Shown here: piece by piece, positions 34,409 to 42,970 of the stretch
Numbering within the stretch: the stretch's first letter is position 1
Layout of the letters: each line of letters begins with the position of its first letter
Assembly (NCBI GenBank): GCA_937926445.1
Contig: CALBAK010000052.1
Coordinates: 1 to 64,000, forward strand
Direction of reading: 5' to 3'
Source of the DNA: an uncultured Alphaproteobacteria bacterium
GTDB taxonomy: Bacteria > Pseudomonadota > Alphaproteobacteria > Geminicoccales > Geminicoccaceae
DNA length: 64,000 nt
The notes under the pieces: generated by a model
The model's database searches: none
The model's input: the letters and a program-made list of their open reading frames with translations, nothing else
Told to the model about the DNA's origin: nothing
Program-made: the position numbers and the translations under genes

Positions 34409-35254
34409 TCAGTGCGCCATCAGCACCGGCATCTCGGCCGCAGCCAGGATGTGACTGGTCGCCCCGCCGAAGATCATCTGCCTGAGCCGGCTCTGGGTGT
34501 AGGCGCCCTTGACGAGGAGATCGCCGCCCGCCGCAGCCGCCTCCTCGAGCATGGCCTGGCCGTGCGCGCGGCCGGCCGGTTCGCGCTCGATCGCCGTGCA
34601 GTCGAGCCCGTGCCGGCGCAGATTGGCGGCGAGCTCTTCGCTCGTCGGCCCGGGCACGGTCGCACCCGTCACGGTGAGAACCGTGACTTTGCGCGCGCGC
34701 TCGAGGAACGGCATCGAGAAGGCGACCGTGCGCGCCGTCTCGGTCGACTGGTTCCAGGCGATCACGACGTGCTCGCCGAAGGCGGCGGGCGGCTTCGGCG
34801 GGGCCACGAGCAGGAGCCGGCCGGCCTCGAACAGCGCCGCCTCGAGCGCCGCCATGCTGGGCGTGACGGAGTCGCGCACCGGCCGTCCGACGACGATCAG
34901 ATCGAACACCCGCCCGAGCGAGCCGAGTGCCACCTGGCTCGCCTGCTCGACCCGCATCCGGGCACACAAGCCCGTGCCGCCGTCGGCCGACGGCACGCCG
35001 TGTTCGGCCATGAACCGCTCGAACGCCTCGCGCGCCCGCTCCGCCCGCTCGCGCGCCTCACGCTCGAAGCCCGCCACGAGGTCCGGGGCGGCGGCCACGA
35101 AGCCGTCGGCCCCGGCCGCGATCACGTCCGGCTGACTCGGCCGCAGATGCAGGCCCTCGATGTAGGACTCGAAGCGGCGCGCCACGAGGAGGGCGCAACG
35201 CAGCACCGAATCGAGGCCGGGTCCGGTCTCGAGATGCGCCAGGATGGTCTTCAC
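34409..35254 (-). CDS. Universal stress protein, tandem UspA fold
   Basis: Cytosolic protein of 281 residues with two UspA-like halves. The second half carries the nucleotide-site pattern near VIAWNQSTETARTVAFSMPF and ends with LVKGAYTQSRLRQMIFGGATSHILAAAEMPVLMAH, matching the G-x2-G-x9-G-(S/T/N) style loop. The GTG at 35254 is chosen because it gives the family start (KTILAHLETG) with a GGAGGAAG SD; an in-frame ATG lies eight codons earlier. Possibly a stress or redox survival factor. It stands between the OmpA-like and nitrilase-like genes. Confidence 0.85.
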   Translation of the reverse strand: MKTILAHLETGPGLDSVLRCALLVARRFESYIEGLHLRPSQPDVIAAGADGFVAAAPDLVAGFEREARERAERAREAFERFMAEHGVPSADGGTGLCARMRVEQASQVALGSLGRVFDLIVVGRPVRDSVTPSMAALEAALFEAGRLLLVAPPKPPAAFGEHVVIAWNQSTETARTVAFSMPFLERARKVTVLTVTGATVPGPTSEELAANLRRHGLDCTAIEREPAGRAHGQAMLEEAAAAGGDLLVKGAYTQSRLRQMIFGGATSHILAAAEMPVLMAH

Positions 35255-35306
35255 TCCCGCTTCCTCCAGCACCGCCACCCGCTCTCGGGAGCGCGTCTAC
35301 CCACCC

Positions 35307-36062
35307 TCAAGGCTCCTCCGCGACGAGAGCTCGATACAGTCGCGGCCGGCGCTCGACCAACCCCGCAGCGGTCGGATCCGCCGGCGGGATTTCGGCCACG
35401 ATCGTCCCGGGCTCGGCCCCGCCGACGGCCAGCACCTCGCCCGCGGGACCGAGGATCCGCGCCGGTGCCGAACCAGGGCCGCTCCAGGCGGCGAGTACGA
35501 GCGGCGTGCCGTTCTCGATCGCCCGGGCGGCGGCGAGCGGGCCCAGAACCGCCTCCGGCTCGCCCGGCAGCCCGCCGAGCACGAGAAGGAGGTCGGCGCC
35601 GACCAGAACGAGGGCGCGCGCGACCTCGGGAAAGCGCAGATCGTAGCCGATCAGGAGCCCGAAGCGTCGCCCACCCACCGGCATCACGCTCAGCCAAGCG
35701 CCGCGTGCGAGCCGCTCGGCCTCGCCCGGCCGCAGGTGGCTGCGGCGGTAGTTGGCGACCGCCCTGCCGTCGGCCTCGACCAGGAGGACGGCGCTGTAGA
35801 GCCGGCCGCTGCAGGCCTCGAGATAGCCCGCGGCGATCGCGACCCCGGCCGAACGCGCGATCTCGGCGAGTGTTCCGGGCTCGGGTCCGTCGGACGGGGT
35901 GCCGCGAGCCTCCGGGCCCGGTGGGCCCAGAAGCGCATATTCCGGCGCCAAGAGGAGCGCAGCACCCGCCGCCGCCGCGGCCCGCGCCGCGGCCTCGAGT
36001 GCCGCCGGCCGCTCGGCACCCTGGCCGAGTCCCGCCGCTGGCTGCCAGGCCGCCACCCGCAC
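35307..36062 (-). CDS. Nitrilase-superfamily protein lacking catalytic Lys and Cys
   Basis: Carbon-nitrogen hydrolase fold of 251 residues. The first catalytic residue is present (Glu41 in LLLAPEYAL), but the other two of the Glu-Lys-Cys triad are changed. The Lys site in Y-R-K-x-H-L reads YRRSHL (Arg107, codon CGC), and the nucleophile site, normally C-Y-D-x-R-F-P-E, reads GYDLRFPE (Gly139, codon GGC at 35648-35646). The rest of the fold, including ARAIENGTPLVLAAW, is well kept and the frame is intact. It cannot use the standard thiol mechanism, so it is either a non-catalytic binding protein or has another activity. It is divergent from the Deg protease gene. Confidence 0.85.
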   Translation of the reverse strand: MRVAAWQPAAGLGQGAERPAALEAAARAAAAAGAALLLAPEYALLGPPGPEARGTPSDGPEPGTLAEIARSAGVAIAAGYLEACSGRLYSAVLLVEADGRAVANYRRSHLRPGEAERLARGAWLSVMPVGGRRFGLLIGYDLRFPEVARALVLVGADLLLVLGGLPGEPEAVLGPLAAARAIENGTPLVLAAWSGPGSAPARILGPAGEVLAVGGAEPGTIVAEIPPADPTAAGLVERRPRLYRALVAEEP

Positions 36063-36232
36063 GTACGACCGCTCCGCCCGCTCGCGACCCGCCGACCGCG
36101 AGCACCGACCGAGGGAGCACTAACCAGATGTCACGTCCGCGACAAGCACGGGTCAGGTTCATGAACTATCTGGAGTATGTACGAGCGCCCGCGCTGTTCG
36201 CGCGGTGGCGCTTCTCGAGGAGGATACCGTCC

Positions 36233-37741
36233 ATGCATTCCCTCTTCGTCGCTGCGCGACGCCGACCGCGGCGCGCCGCCGCGACCCTCGGTCTCGCCTC
36301 CGCTCTCGCGATAGCCCTCGCGGTCCCGCTCCACGCGGCACCCGGCTCGGTCACCCAGGAGCTCCGCGGCAAGATCGACCGCAGTGCCCTCGAGCGCTCA
36401 TACGCCCAGCTCGTCGAAGCGGTGCTGCCGGCCGTCGTCAACGTCCAGGTCGAGCGCACCGAGCGCGCGGCACCCGCGCCCACGCCCTTCGCCGACCCCG
36501 ACATGCGCCGCTTCTTCGAGCGCTTCTTCGGCATGCCGATGCCGGGGCCGGACCGCGAGCCGCCCCGTTTCCGGGCCCGCGGCGAGGGCTCGGGCTTCTT
36601 CGTCGACGGCAAGGGCCACATCGTCACCAACGCCCACGTGGTGGGCGGTGCCGACAAGGTCGAGGTCACGCTCCAGGACGGCACCCGTCTGCCGGCCCGC
36701 ATCGTCGGCATCGACGAGCGGACCGATCTCGCGGTGCTGAAAGTCGAGCCCAAAGGGCCCGTCACCTGGGTCGAGTTCGGCGACAGCTCGAAGGTCCGAG
36801 TGGGCGACAAGGTGATCGCGGTCGGCAACCCGTTCGGCCTCGGCGGCACGGTGACCGCCGGCATCGTCTCCTCGACCGGCCGCGAACTCGGGGCCAGCCC
36901 CTACGACGACTTCATTCAGATCGACGCGCCGATCAACCGCGGCAACTCCGGGGGCCCCACCTTCAACCTCGACGGCGAGGTGGTGGGTGTGAACAGCATC
37001 ATCGTCTCGCCCACGGGCGGCAACATCGGCATCGGCTTCGCCATCAGCGCGAACACCGCCAAGCAGGTGGTGGCCGAGCTCGTCGAGAAGGGCACGGTCG
37101 AGCGCGGCTGGCTCGGCGTCTCGATCCAGCCGCTCGACGAGGACCTCGCGAAGAGCCTGGGCCTGCCCGACGCCAAGGGCGCCCTCGTCGCCCAGGTCGA
37201 GCCCGGCAGCCCGGCGGAGAAGGCCGGCATCGAGGCCGGCTGGGTGATTCGCGAGTTCAACGGTACCCCGATCGATCGGCTGCGGACGCTCACCCGCGCG
37301 GTCGCCGCCGCCCCGCCCGGCAGCAAAGCCAGCCTCACGGCCTTCGTCGACGGCCGTGAGCGGCGGATCACGGTCGAACTCGGCCGCCAGCCGGGCAGCG
37401 AGCAGGTCGCGCGTGTCGAGCCGGGCGAGGCGGCCAAGGGTCAGCCTCGGCTCGGACTGCAGCTGGCTCCGCTCACCCCGCAGACGCGCGAGCGGTTCGG
37501 CATCGATCGCGGGGTCGAGGGCGTCCTCGTGGTCGAGGTCGATCCGAACGGTCCGGCCGCCGAGAAGGGCGTGCGCGAGGGCGACGTCGTCACCGCGGTC
37601 GCCGGCAAGAAGGTCCGTTCCCCGCGCGAGATGGTGGACGCCGTTCGCAAGGCGCACGCCGACGGCCGCCGGAGCGTACTCCTCCAGCTCTGGCGCGACG
37701 GCCAGCAGCGTTTCGTGGCCGTGCCGCTGGCGGTCTCCTGA
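36233..37741 (+). CDS. HtrA/Deg family periplasmic serine protease
   Basis: Quality-control protease of 502 residues. The ATG at 36233 has GAGGAGGA eight bases before, and gives a signal peptide (LGLASALAIALAVPLHAA). Trypsin-like domain with triad His135 (TNAHVV), Asp165 (ERTDLAVLK) and Ser239 (RGNSGGPT), then two PDZ domains (about 295-385 and 410-500: RGWLGVSIQPLDEDLAK, and GVEGVLVVEVDPNGPAAEKG). A Phe/Pro/Met-rich loop (RRFFERFFGMPMPGP) before the protease core matches the LA loop of DegP-type enzymes. It is followed directly by a two-component system, which may control it. Confidence 0.93.
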   Translation: MHSLFVAARRRPRRAAATLGLASALAIALAVPLHAAPGSVTQELRGKIDRSALERSYAQLVEAVLPAVVNVQVERTERAAPAPTPFADPDMRRFFERFFGMPMPGPDREPPRFRARGEGSGFFVDGKGHIVTNAHVVGGADKVEVTLQDGTRLPARIVGIDERTDLAVLKVEPKGPVTWVEFGDSSKVRVGDKVIAVGNPFGLGGTVTAGIVSSTGRELGASPYDDFIQIDAPINRGNSGGPTFNLDGEVVGVNSIIVSPTGGNIGIGFAISANTAKQVVAELVEKGTVERGWLGVSIQPLDEDLAKSLGLPDAKGALVAQVEPGSPAEKAGIEAGWVIREFNGTPIDRLRTLTRAVAAAPPGSKASLTAFVDGRERRITVELGRQPGSEQVARVEPGEAAKGQPRLGLQLAPLTPQTRERFGIDRGVEGVLVVEVDPNGPAAEKGVREGDVVTAVAGKKVRSPREMVDAVRKAHADGRRSVLLQLWRDGQQRFVAVPLAVS

Positions 37742-37748
37742 AACTCGT

Positions 37749-37781
37749 ACCCGGCGGGGTGGTACCGCCGCCCCGCCGGGT
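37749..37781 (+). terminator. Strong stem-loop after the Deg protease gene
   Basis: An 11-base perfect stem (ACCCGGCGGGG at 37749-37759 with CCCCGCCGGGT at 37771-37781) and an 11-base loop start eight bases after the protease stop. There is no T-run, so it may be a rho-independent-like stop of low efficiency or an mRNA end-stabiliser that separates protease and regulator expression. Confidence 0.5.
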
Positions 37782-37814
37782 CGCAACCCGTGGACCCACG
37801 CCCGGAGAGCAGGC

Positions 37815-38564
37815 ATGATGACGACCGGCACGTCGACCGATCCGCGCCCGGCGACCGGCAAACCCAGCATGCGTGTTTTGATCATCGAGGACGACAAAGA
37901 CGCCGCCGCCTACATGGCGAAGGGCCTCGGCGAGAGCGGTTACACCGTGGACGTCGCGCATTCCGGAAAGGACGGCCTGTTGATGGCCGCGACCGAGGCG
38001 CACGACGTCCTGATCGTCGACCGGATGCTCCCGGGGCTCGACGGCCTCTCGCTCGTCCGGACGCTGCGGGCCACCGGCAACCGAACCCCGGTCCTCTTCC
38101 TCTCCGCCCTCGGCGAGGTCGACGATCGGGTCAAGGGGCTCAAGGCCGGCGGCGACGACTATCTCGTGAAGCCCTACGCCTTCTCGGAGTTGCTCGCCCG
38201 GCTCGAGGCGCTGTTGCGACGGCGGAGCGGCGAAGCGGGCGACGGTCGTGAGACCGTGCTGCGCTACGCCGATCTCACCATGGACCTGTTGGCGCGGCGG
38301 GTCGAGCGGGCCGGCCGCGAGATCGAACTGCAGCCGCGCGAGTTCAAGATCCTCGAGGTGCTGCTGCGCCACGCCGGCCAGGTGATGACCCGCACCATGC
38401 TGCTCGAGAAGGTCTGGGACTACCGCTTCGACCCCCAGACCAACGTGATCGACGTCCACATCAGCCGTCTGCGGCAGAAGATCGACCGTGGCTTCGACTA
38501 CCCCCTCATCCAGACGGTCCGCGGCGCCGGCTACAGCCTCCGCGCGCCGGACAAAGCTGCTTAG
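37815..38564 (+). CDS. OmpR-family response regulator
   Basis: DNA-binding regulator of 249 residues. The ATG at 37815 follows a GGAGAG SD; an ATG 18 codons later gives the classic MRVLIIEDD start. Phospho-acceptor Asp69 in LIVDRMLPGLDG, Lys in YLVKPYAFSEL, and a winged helix with LQPREFKILEVLLRHAGQ, TRTMLLEKVWDYRFDPQTN and VIDVHISRLRQKID. This C-terminal set is typical of the QseB/CopR/TctD group. It overlaps the sensor kinase gene. It may respond to envelope or metal stress given the Deg protease upstream (inference). Confidence 0.93.
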   Translation: MMTTGTSTDPRPATGKPSMRVLIIEDDKDAAAYMAKGLGESGYTVDVAHSGKDGLLMAATEAHDVLIVDRMLPGLDGLSLVRTLRATGNRTPVLFLSALGEVDDRVKGLKAGGDDYLVKPYAFSELLARLEALLRRRSGEAGDGRETVLRYADLTMDLLARRVERAGREIELQPREFKILEVLLRHAGQVMTRTMLLEKVWDYRFDPQTNVIDVHISRLRQKIDRGFDYPLIQTVRGAGYSLRAPDKAA

Positions 38565-39960
38565 CTCCTCCGTCTTCAGGCTGACGCTGGCCTACGGCTT
38601 CGCCTTCGGCGCTTCCGCGTTGGCACTTCTGACCTTCGTCTACGTCGCCGCGGTGGAGTACATGGAGCAGCAGGCGCGCGAGACGATCGACGCCGACGCC
38701 CAGGGCCTGCTCGAAGCGCACGCGCTCGGCGGCCTGCCCGGCCTCGTCGAGCTCGTCGAACTCCGTTCGGCGCACGACCCCGACCGGGCGAGCTTCTACC
38801 TCCTGGTCGACGAGGCCGGCCGCTACCTCGCCGGCACCATCGCCGCCTGGCCGAGCGAGCCACCCCAGCTGGGCGACCTCTACCGCCTGCAGCTCGTCGA
38901 CCGCCGCCGTCAGGACCGCGGCGTCCGCCCGGTGCTGGCCCGCGCGGTCGAGCTGCCGTCCGGCGCGCGCCTGCTCGTCGGCCGCGACATCCAAGACAAG
39001 CTCCGCACCCAGCAGCTCCTGCGCAGTGCGATCGCCGGCGGGACCGGCCTCATGCTGCTGTTGGGCCTTCTGGGCGGCTTCGCCCTCTCGCGTTGGACGA
39101 TCGGCCGGCTCGAGCAGGTCAACCGTACCACCGCCGCCATCATGGCGGGCCATCTCGAACGGCGCATCGCGCTGCTCGGCGGCGGCGACGAGTTCGACGA
39201 GCTCGCTCAGAACCTCAACGCCATGCTCGAGCGCATCGAGCAGCTCCTGGCCTCGATGCGCGAGGTCACCGACAACGTCGCCCACGATCTGCGCACGCCC
39301 CTCAACCGGATCCGCTCGCGCATCGAGGTGGCGCTTCTCGAGGAGCTCTCCCCGGCCGAGGCCCGCGAGGTGCTCGAGGCGACGATGCGCGACGCCGACG
39401 CCTTGATCTCGACCTTCAACGCGCTGCTCTCGATCGCCCGTGCCGAGGCCGGCAGCGAGCGCCGCGAGCACGTGCCGGTCGATCTCGTCGAGCTCGCCCG
39501 CGACGTGGTCGAGCTCTACGAACCCCTCGCCGAGGAGCGCTCGATCGCGCTCGCCCTCGACGCCGCCGGCCTCGTCGAGGTCGACGGCAATCCCCAGCTC
39601 CTCGCCCAGGCCCTCGCCAACCTCGTCGACAACGCCATCAAGTATACGCCGGAAGGGGGTGCGGTGTCGGTCCGGGTGATCGACGCCCCGGAACCCGCCC
39701 TCGTGGTCGCCGACAACGGCCCCGGCATCCCGCCCGAGCTCCGCGAGAAGGCCCTCGAGCGCTTCGTCCGCCTGCAACCCGACCGCTCGACCCCGGGCAA
39801 CGGTCTCGGCCTTTCTCTGGTCGCCGCGGTCGCCAAGCTGCACGGCGCCCGCCTCGAGCTGTCCGACAACCGCCCGGGTCTGGTCGTGACGCTGCGCTTC
39901 GCGCCACGCGAGACCCGCCCCCGCCCGGCGGCGCTTCAGGCCCAGCCGGCGACCGTCTAG
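38488..39960 (+). CDS. Sensor histidine kinase
   Basis: Membrane histidine kinase, partner of the preceding regulator. Two membrane segments (FRLTLAYGFAFGASALALLTFVYVAA read as one helix, and GGTGLMLLLGLLGGFAL) flank a periplasmic domain of about 125 residues. HAMP follows (SRWTIGRLEQVNRTTAAIMAG), then the phospho-acceptor His266 in VAHDLRTPLNRI, N-box DNAIKYTPEG, G1 VADNGPGIP and G2 STPGNGLGLSL. The only standard start in frame before the first helix is the GTG at 38488, a 77-base overlap with the regulator gene; translation might instead start at a CTG near 38557. Its signal is unknown. Confidence 0.9.
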   Translation: MASTTPSSRRSAAPATASARRTKLLSSSVFRLTLAYGFAFGASALALLTFVYVAAVEYMEQQARETIDADAQGLLEAHALGGLPGLVELVELRSAHDPDRASFYLLVDEAGRYLAGTIAAWPSEPPQLGDLYRLQLVDRRRQDRGVRPVLARAVELPSGARLLVGRDIQDKLRTQQLLRSAIAGGTGLMLLLGLLGGFALSRWTIGRLEQVNRTTAAIMAGHLERRIALLGGGDEFDELAQNLNAMLERIEQLLASMREVTDNVAHDLRTPLNRIRSRIEVALLEELSPAEAREVLEATMRDADALISTFNALLSIARAEAGSERREHVPVDLVELARDVVELYEPLAEERSIALALDAAGLVEVDGNPQLLAQALANLVDNAIKYTPEGGAVSVRVIDAPEPALVVADNGPGIPPELREKALERFVRLQPDRSTPGNGLGLSLVAAVAKLHGARLELSDNRPGLVVTLRFAPRETRPRPAALQAQPATV

Positions 39961-39995
39961 AGATCGCCCGAGCCCACCCGCGGAGCCCGCCAGCC

Positions 39996-41150
39996 GTGAC
40001 CACAGCCCAAGCCGATCCCTGGCTGCTGACGCCGGGGCCGCTCACCACCTCGGCCACCGTGAAAGCGGCCATGCTGCACGACCGCGGCTCGCGCGATCGC
40101 GCCTTCCTCGAGCTCGACGCCGAGATCCGCCGTCGCCTCGTGGCGCTCGTGGGCGGCGAAGGCAGCCATGTCTGCGTACCGATCCAGGGGAGCGGCACTT
40201 TCGCCGTCGAGGCCATGCTCGGCACCCTCTTGCCGCGCGACGGCCGCCTCCTGATCCTCGTCAACGGCGCCTATGGCCGGCGGATGGAGACCATCGCCCG
40301 CTATCACGGCCGCGCCGTCGAGACCCTGGAATGGCCCGAAGACCGGCCGGTCGACCCCGCCCGGGTCGAGGAGCGGCTCGCTCTGGGGCCGCCCGTGACG
40401 CACCTGGCCCTCGTCCATTGCGAGACCACTTCGGGAGTGCTGAACCCTCTGCCGGCGATCGCTGAGCTCGCCGCCCGCTTCGGCGTGGCCCTCCTCGTGG
40501 ACGCGATGAGCAGCTTCGGTGCCCTGCCGATCGACGTCCGCACGACACCCTTCACCGCACTCGCCGCTTCCGCCAACAAATGTCTCGAGGGGGTGCCGGG
40601 TGTCGGCTTCGTGCTGGTGTGCGAATCGGTGCTCGAGGCCGCCCGTGGCAACGCGCCCGCGCTCTCGCTCGACCTGGTCGACCAGCACGCCGCCTGGCGA
40701 CGGACCGGCCAGTGGCGCTTCACCCCGCCCACCCACGTGCTCGCCGCTCTGCACCGGGCGCTGCTCGAGCACGAGGCCGAAGGCGGGGTCGAGGGCCGCG
40801 GCCGCCGCTACGCCGCGAACGCGCGGATTCTGATCGAGGGCATGCGCGCTCTGGGCTTCGAGCCGTTGCTCGATTCCGCGCACCAGGCGCCGATCATCGT
40901 GACCTTCGCGATGCCGGCCGACCCACGCTTCCGCTTCGAGACTTTCTACGGGCTCCTACGAGCGAGGGGCTACGTCATCTACCCGGGCAAGCTCACAGTC
41001 GTTCCCTCTTTCCGCATGGGCTGCATCGGCCGGCTCGGACCGGAGGTGATGCGCGGTGCGGTCGAAGCGGTGCGCGCCGCCATGGTCGAGCTCGGGGTGG
41101 CGAGCGGTGCGCCGGCCCGGGCCGCGAGCGGGCAGGGGGCGGCGGCATGA
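39996..41150 (+). CDS. phnW: 2-aminoethylphosphonate:pyruvate transaminase
   Basis: PLP-dependent aminotransferase of 384 residues converting 2-aminoethylphosphonate and pyruvate to phosphonoacetaldehyde and alanine. Start GTG at 39996. Family features: LLTPGPLTTSATVKAAML at the N-terminus, VPIQGSGTFAVEAML, ALVHCETTSGVLNP, VDAMSSFGALPIDV and the PLP-binding Lys195 in SANKCLEGVPGVGF; YVIYPGKLTVVPSFRMGCIG near the C-terminus. Its TGA overlaps the ATG of phnX, so the two pathway steps are made together. Confidence 0.92.
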   Translation: MTTAQADPWLLTPGPLTTSATVKAAMLHDRGSRDRAFLELDAEIRRRLVALVGGEGSHVCVPIQGSGTFAVEAMLGTLLPRDGRLLILVNGAYGRRMETIARYHGRAVETLEWPEDRPVDPARVEERLALGPPVTHLALVHCETTSGVLNPLPAIAELAARFGVALLVDAMSSFGALPIDVRTTPFTALAASANKCLEGVPGVGFVLVCESVLEAARGNAPALSLDLVDQHAAWRRTGQWRFTPPTHVLAALHRALLEHEAEGGVEGRGRRYAANARILIEGMRALGFEPLLDSAHQAPIIVTFAMPADPRFRFETFYGLLRARGYVIYPGKLTVVPSFRMGCIGRLGPEVMRGAVEAVRAAMVELGVASGAPARAASGQGAAA

Positions 41151-41977
41151 GTTGGAGCTGGCAGCGCCGCTGGCGCGGCGGTCTCGAGGCCGTGATCTTC
41201 GACATGGCCGGCACGCTGCTCGATTTCGGCTCCTGCGCGCCGGCCGGGGTGTTCGTCGAGGTCTTCGCCTCCGATGGCGTGACGATCTCGTTGACCGAGG
41301 CCCGCGGGCCCATGGGTGCGGAAAAGCGGGCGCACCTCCGCGAGCTCCTCGCGACTCCCGCGATCGCCGCCCGCTTCGCCGAACGGCACGGCCGCCCGCC
41401 CGAGGAAGCCGATGTCGACCGGCTCTACGCCGCCTTCGTGCCGGCTCAGCTCGCCTGTCTCGCGCGCTACGGCGCGCTCGTGCCGGGTGCCCTCGAGACC
41501 TGCCGGGAACTGCGCGCGCGCGGCGTGAAGCTCGCGGCGAACACCGGCTACTCGCGCGAGATGCTCGAGATCTGCCTTTCCGAGGCGCGCCGGCAGGGGC
41601 TCGAGCTCGACGACGCGGTATCCGCCTCGGATGTGCCGCAGGCCCGTCCGCGACCCGCCATGTGTCTGTTGAACGCCGCCCGTCTGGCCGTCTCGGACGT
41701 CGCCGCCTGCCTCAAGGTCGACGATACCGTACCCGGCATCGAGGAGGGGCTCGCCGCCGGCATGTGGACCGTCGCCGTCGCCGTGAGCGGCAACGAGGTC
41801 GGTCTGCCGCTCGAGACCTGGCGGGCGCTGCCGGCGGACGAGCAGGCGCGGCTTCGAGCCCGTGCGGTCGACCGCCTGGCCCGTGCCGGCGCCCATCTCG
41901 TGATCGACAGCGTGGCCGATCTCTTGCCGGCCGTGGCCGAGATCGAGGCGCGCCTTTCCCGAGGCGAGCGCCCTTGA
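41147..41977 (+). CDS. phnX: Phosphonoacetaldehyde hydrolase (phosphonatase)
   Basis: HAD-superfamily enzyme of 276 residues that splits phosphonoacetaldehyde into acetaldehyde and phosphate through a Schiff base. Nucleophile Asp19 in VIFDMAGTLLDFG, Schiff-base Lys60 in GPMGAEKRAHL, AANTGYSREML (motif II Thr/Ser) and the C-terminal acidic pair KVDDTVPGIEEGLAAGMWTV. ATG at 41147 overlaps the phnW stop (ATGA). Together with phnW this is a complete two-step route from aminoethylphosphonate to phosphate. No phosphonate transporter or regulator is next to it. Confidence 0.92.
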   Translation: MSWSWQRRWRGGLEAVIFDMAGTLLDFGSCAPAGVFVEVFASDGVTISLTEARGPMGAEKRAHLRELLATPAIAARFAERHGRPPEEADVDRLYAAFVPAQLACLARYGALVPGALETCRELRARGVKLAANTGYSREMLEICLSEARRQGLELDDAVSASDVPQARPRPAMCLLNAARLAVSDVAACLKVDDTVPGIEEGLAAGMWTVAVAVSGNEVGLPLETWRALPADEQARLRARAVDRLARAGAHLVIDSVADLLPAVAEIEARLSRGERP

Positions 41978-42001
41978 GCGTGCCCCCGCGACAGCGTGAC
42001 C

Positions 42002-42018
42002 GTGCGACCCCGTCGCAC
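42002..42018 (+). terminator. Hairpin after phnX
   Basis: GTGCGAC (42002-42008) and GTCGCAC (42012-42018) form a 7-base stem with a 3-base loop, 25 bases past the phnX stop, followed by CTTGTGT. The short U-containing tail makes a weak intrinsic terminator possible. Confidence 0.4.
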
Positions 42019-42083
42019 CTTGTGTGCCGGGGTGGGGGTGGCCTAGCGATCATGCCATGGTCCGGGCTTCGGAACAGGAACGC

Positions 42084-42695
42084 ATGCGCCAGCGCGTGCT
42101 GATCCTCGTGCTGCTGGTGATGGCCGCGGTCAGCGCCGCGCTCGCCGCCGCGCTCGTCGCCCGCTCCGACCGAGGCACCGGCCGGTCTGTCGGGATCGGC
42201 GAAGTGCAGCTCGGAGGCCCGCTCGATCTGGTCCACCACAGCGGCCGGCGGTTTTCCGAGGCCGAACTCGCGGGCAAATACCGGCTCGTCTATTTCGGCT
42301 ACACCTATTGCCCGGACATGTGTCCTTTGGGCCTGCACACCATGGCCGAGGCGCTCGACCGGCTGCCGCCCGAGTTCGCCCAGAGGGTGCAGCCGATTTT
42401 CGTGAGTGTCGACCCCGAGCGCGACACGCCCGCGGTGTTGAAGGACTATGTGGCGGCGTTCCATCCCCGCCTGATCGGCCTCACCGGCACCGTCGCCGAG
42501 ATCGAGGCGGTCAAGAAGGCCTGGCGGGTCTACGCTCGCAAATCCGAGGAGAAGCGGGGCGAGGACTATCTCGTGGACCATTCGACCTTCACCTATCTGA
42601 TGGGGCCGGACGGCCGCTACCTCGCCCATTTCGGCCACGGAACGAGCCCCGAGCAGATGGCCGAGCGGATCCGGGCGATCCTGTCGACCTCTTGA
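42084..42695 (+). CDS. SCO1/SenC family copper chaperone
   Basis: Membrane-anchored thioredoxin-fold protein of 203 residues needed for copper delivery to cytochrome c oxidase or for thiol redox in the periplasm. N-terminal anchor VLILVLLVMAAVSAALAAALV. Copper ligands are all present: Cys76 and Cys80 in CPDMCP, and His166 in VDHSTFTYL. The redox-domain framework YRLVYFGYTYCPD and FVSVDPERDTPAVLKDY is typical. The ATG at 42084 follows AGGAA; an ATG at 42057 also exists. Followed 59 bases later by tRNA-Arg. Confidence 0.92.
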   Translation: MRQRVLILVLLVMAAVSAALAAALVARSDRGTGRSVGIGEVQLGGPLDLVHHSGRRFSEAELAGKYRLVYFGYTYCPDMCPLGLHTMAEALDRLPPEFAQRVQPIFVSVDPERDTPAVLKDYVAAFHPRLIGLTGTVAEIEAVKKAWRVYARKSEEKRGEDYLVDHSTFTYLMGPDGRYLAHFGHGTSPEQMAERIRAILSTS

Positions 42696-42716
42696 TCGCG
42701 CGGCCGCGCGCCCCAC

Positions 42717-42745
42717 TTGCCACGGCAGGCGCGAGCCGCTAGAGG
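42717..42745 (+). promoter_or_regulatory. Candidate promoter for tRNA-Arg
   Basis: TTGCCA at 42717-42722 and TAGAGG at 42740-42745 with an ideal 17-base spacer. The expected start, near 42752, is only about three bases before the tRNA. The -10 element resembles that of the prkA promoter. Confidence 0.5.
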
Positions 42746-42754
42746 GCCGCGCGG

Positions 42755-42831
42755 GCGCCCGTAGCTCAACTGGATAGAGCATCAGACTACGGATCTGAGG
42801 GTTAGGGGTTCGAATCCTCTCGGGCGCGCCA
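42755..42831 (+). tRNA. tRNA-Arg (anticodon ACG)
   Basis: A 77-base cloverleaf. Acceptor GCGCCCG pairs with CGGGCGC, D stem GCUC/GAGC, anticodon stem UCAGA/UCUGA with loop CUACGGA giving anticodon ACG, T loop UUCGAAU, discriminator G and an encoded CCA at 42829-42831. The first anticodon base would be converted to inosine to read CGU, CGC and CGA. The 3' end faces the DISARM remnant, a common place for genomic islands to insert. Confidence 0.95.
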
Positions 42832-42970
42832 AATTCTCTCCTTGCATCAACGGGTTACGGATCGCCATCGGACGTTCGCTGGAACGCGGCCCGGCCCTTT
42901 GAGCGAGCTGTGAGCATGCCGAGGTCGCTCGGGCGGGCTCGCGAGGGCGCGAGCGGCTCGCCGAGGGCCG

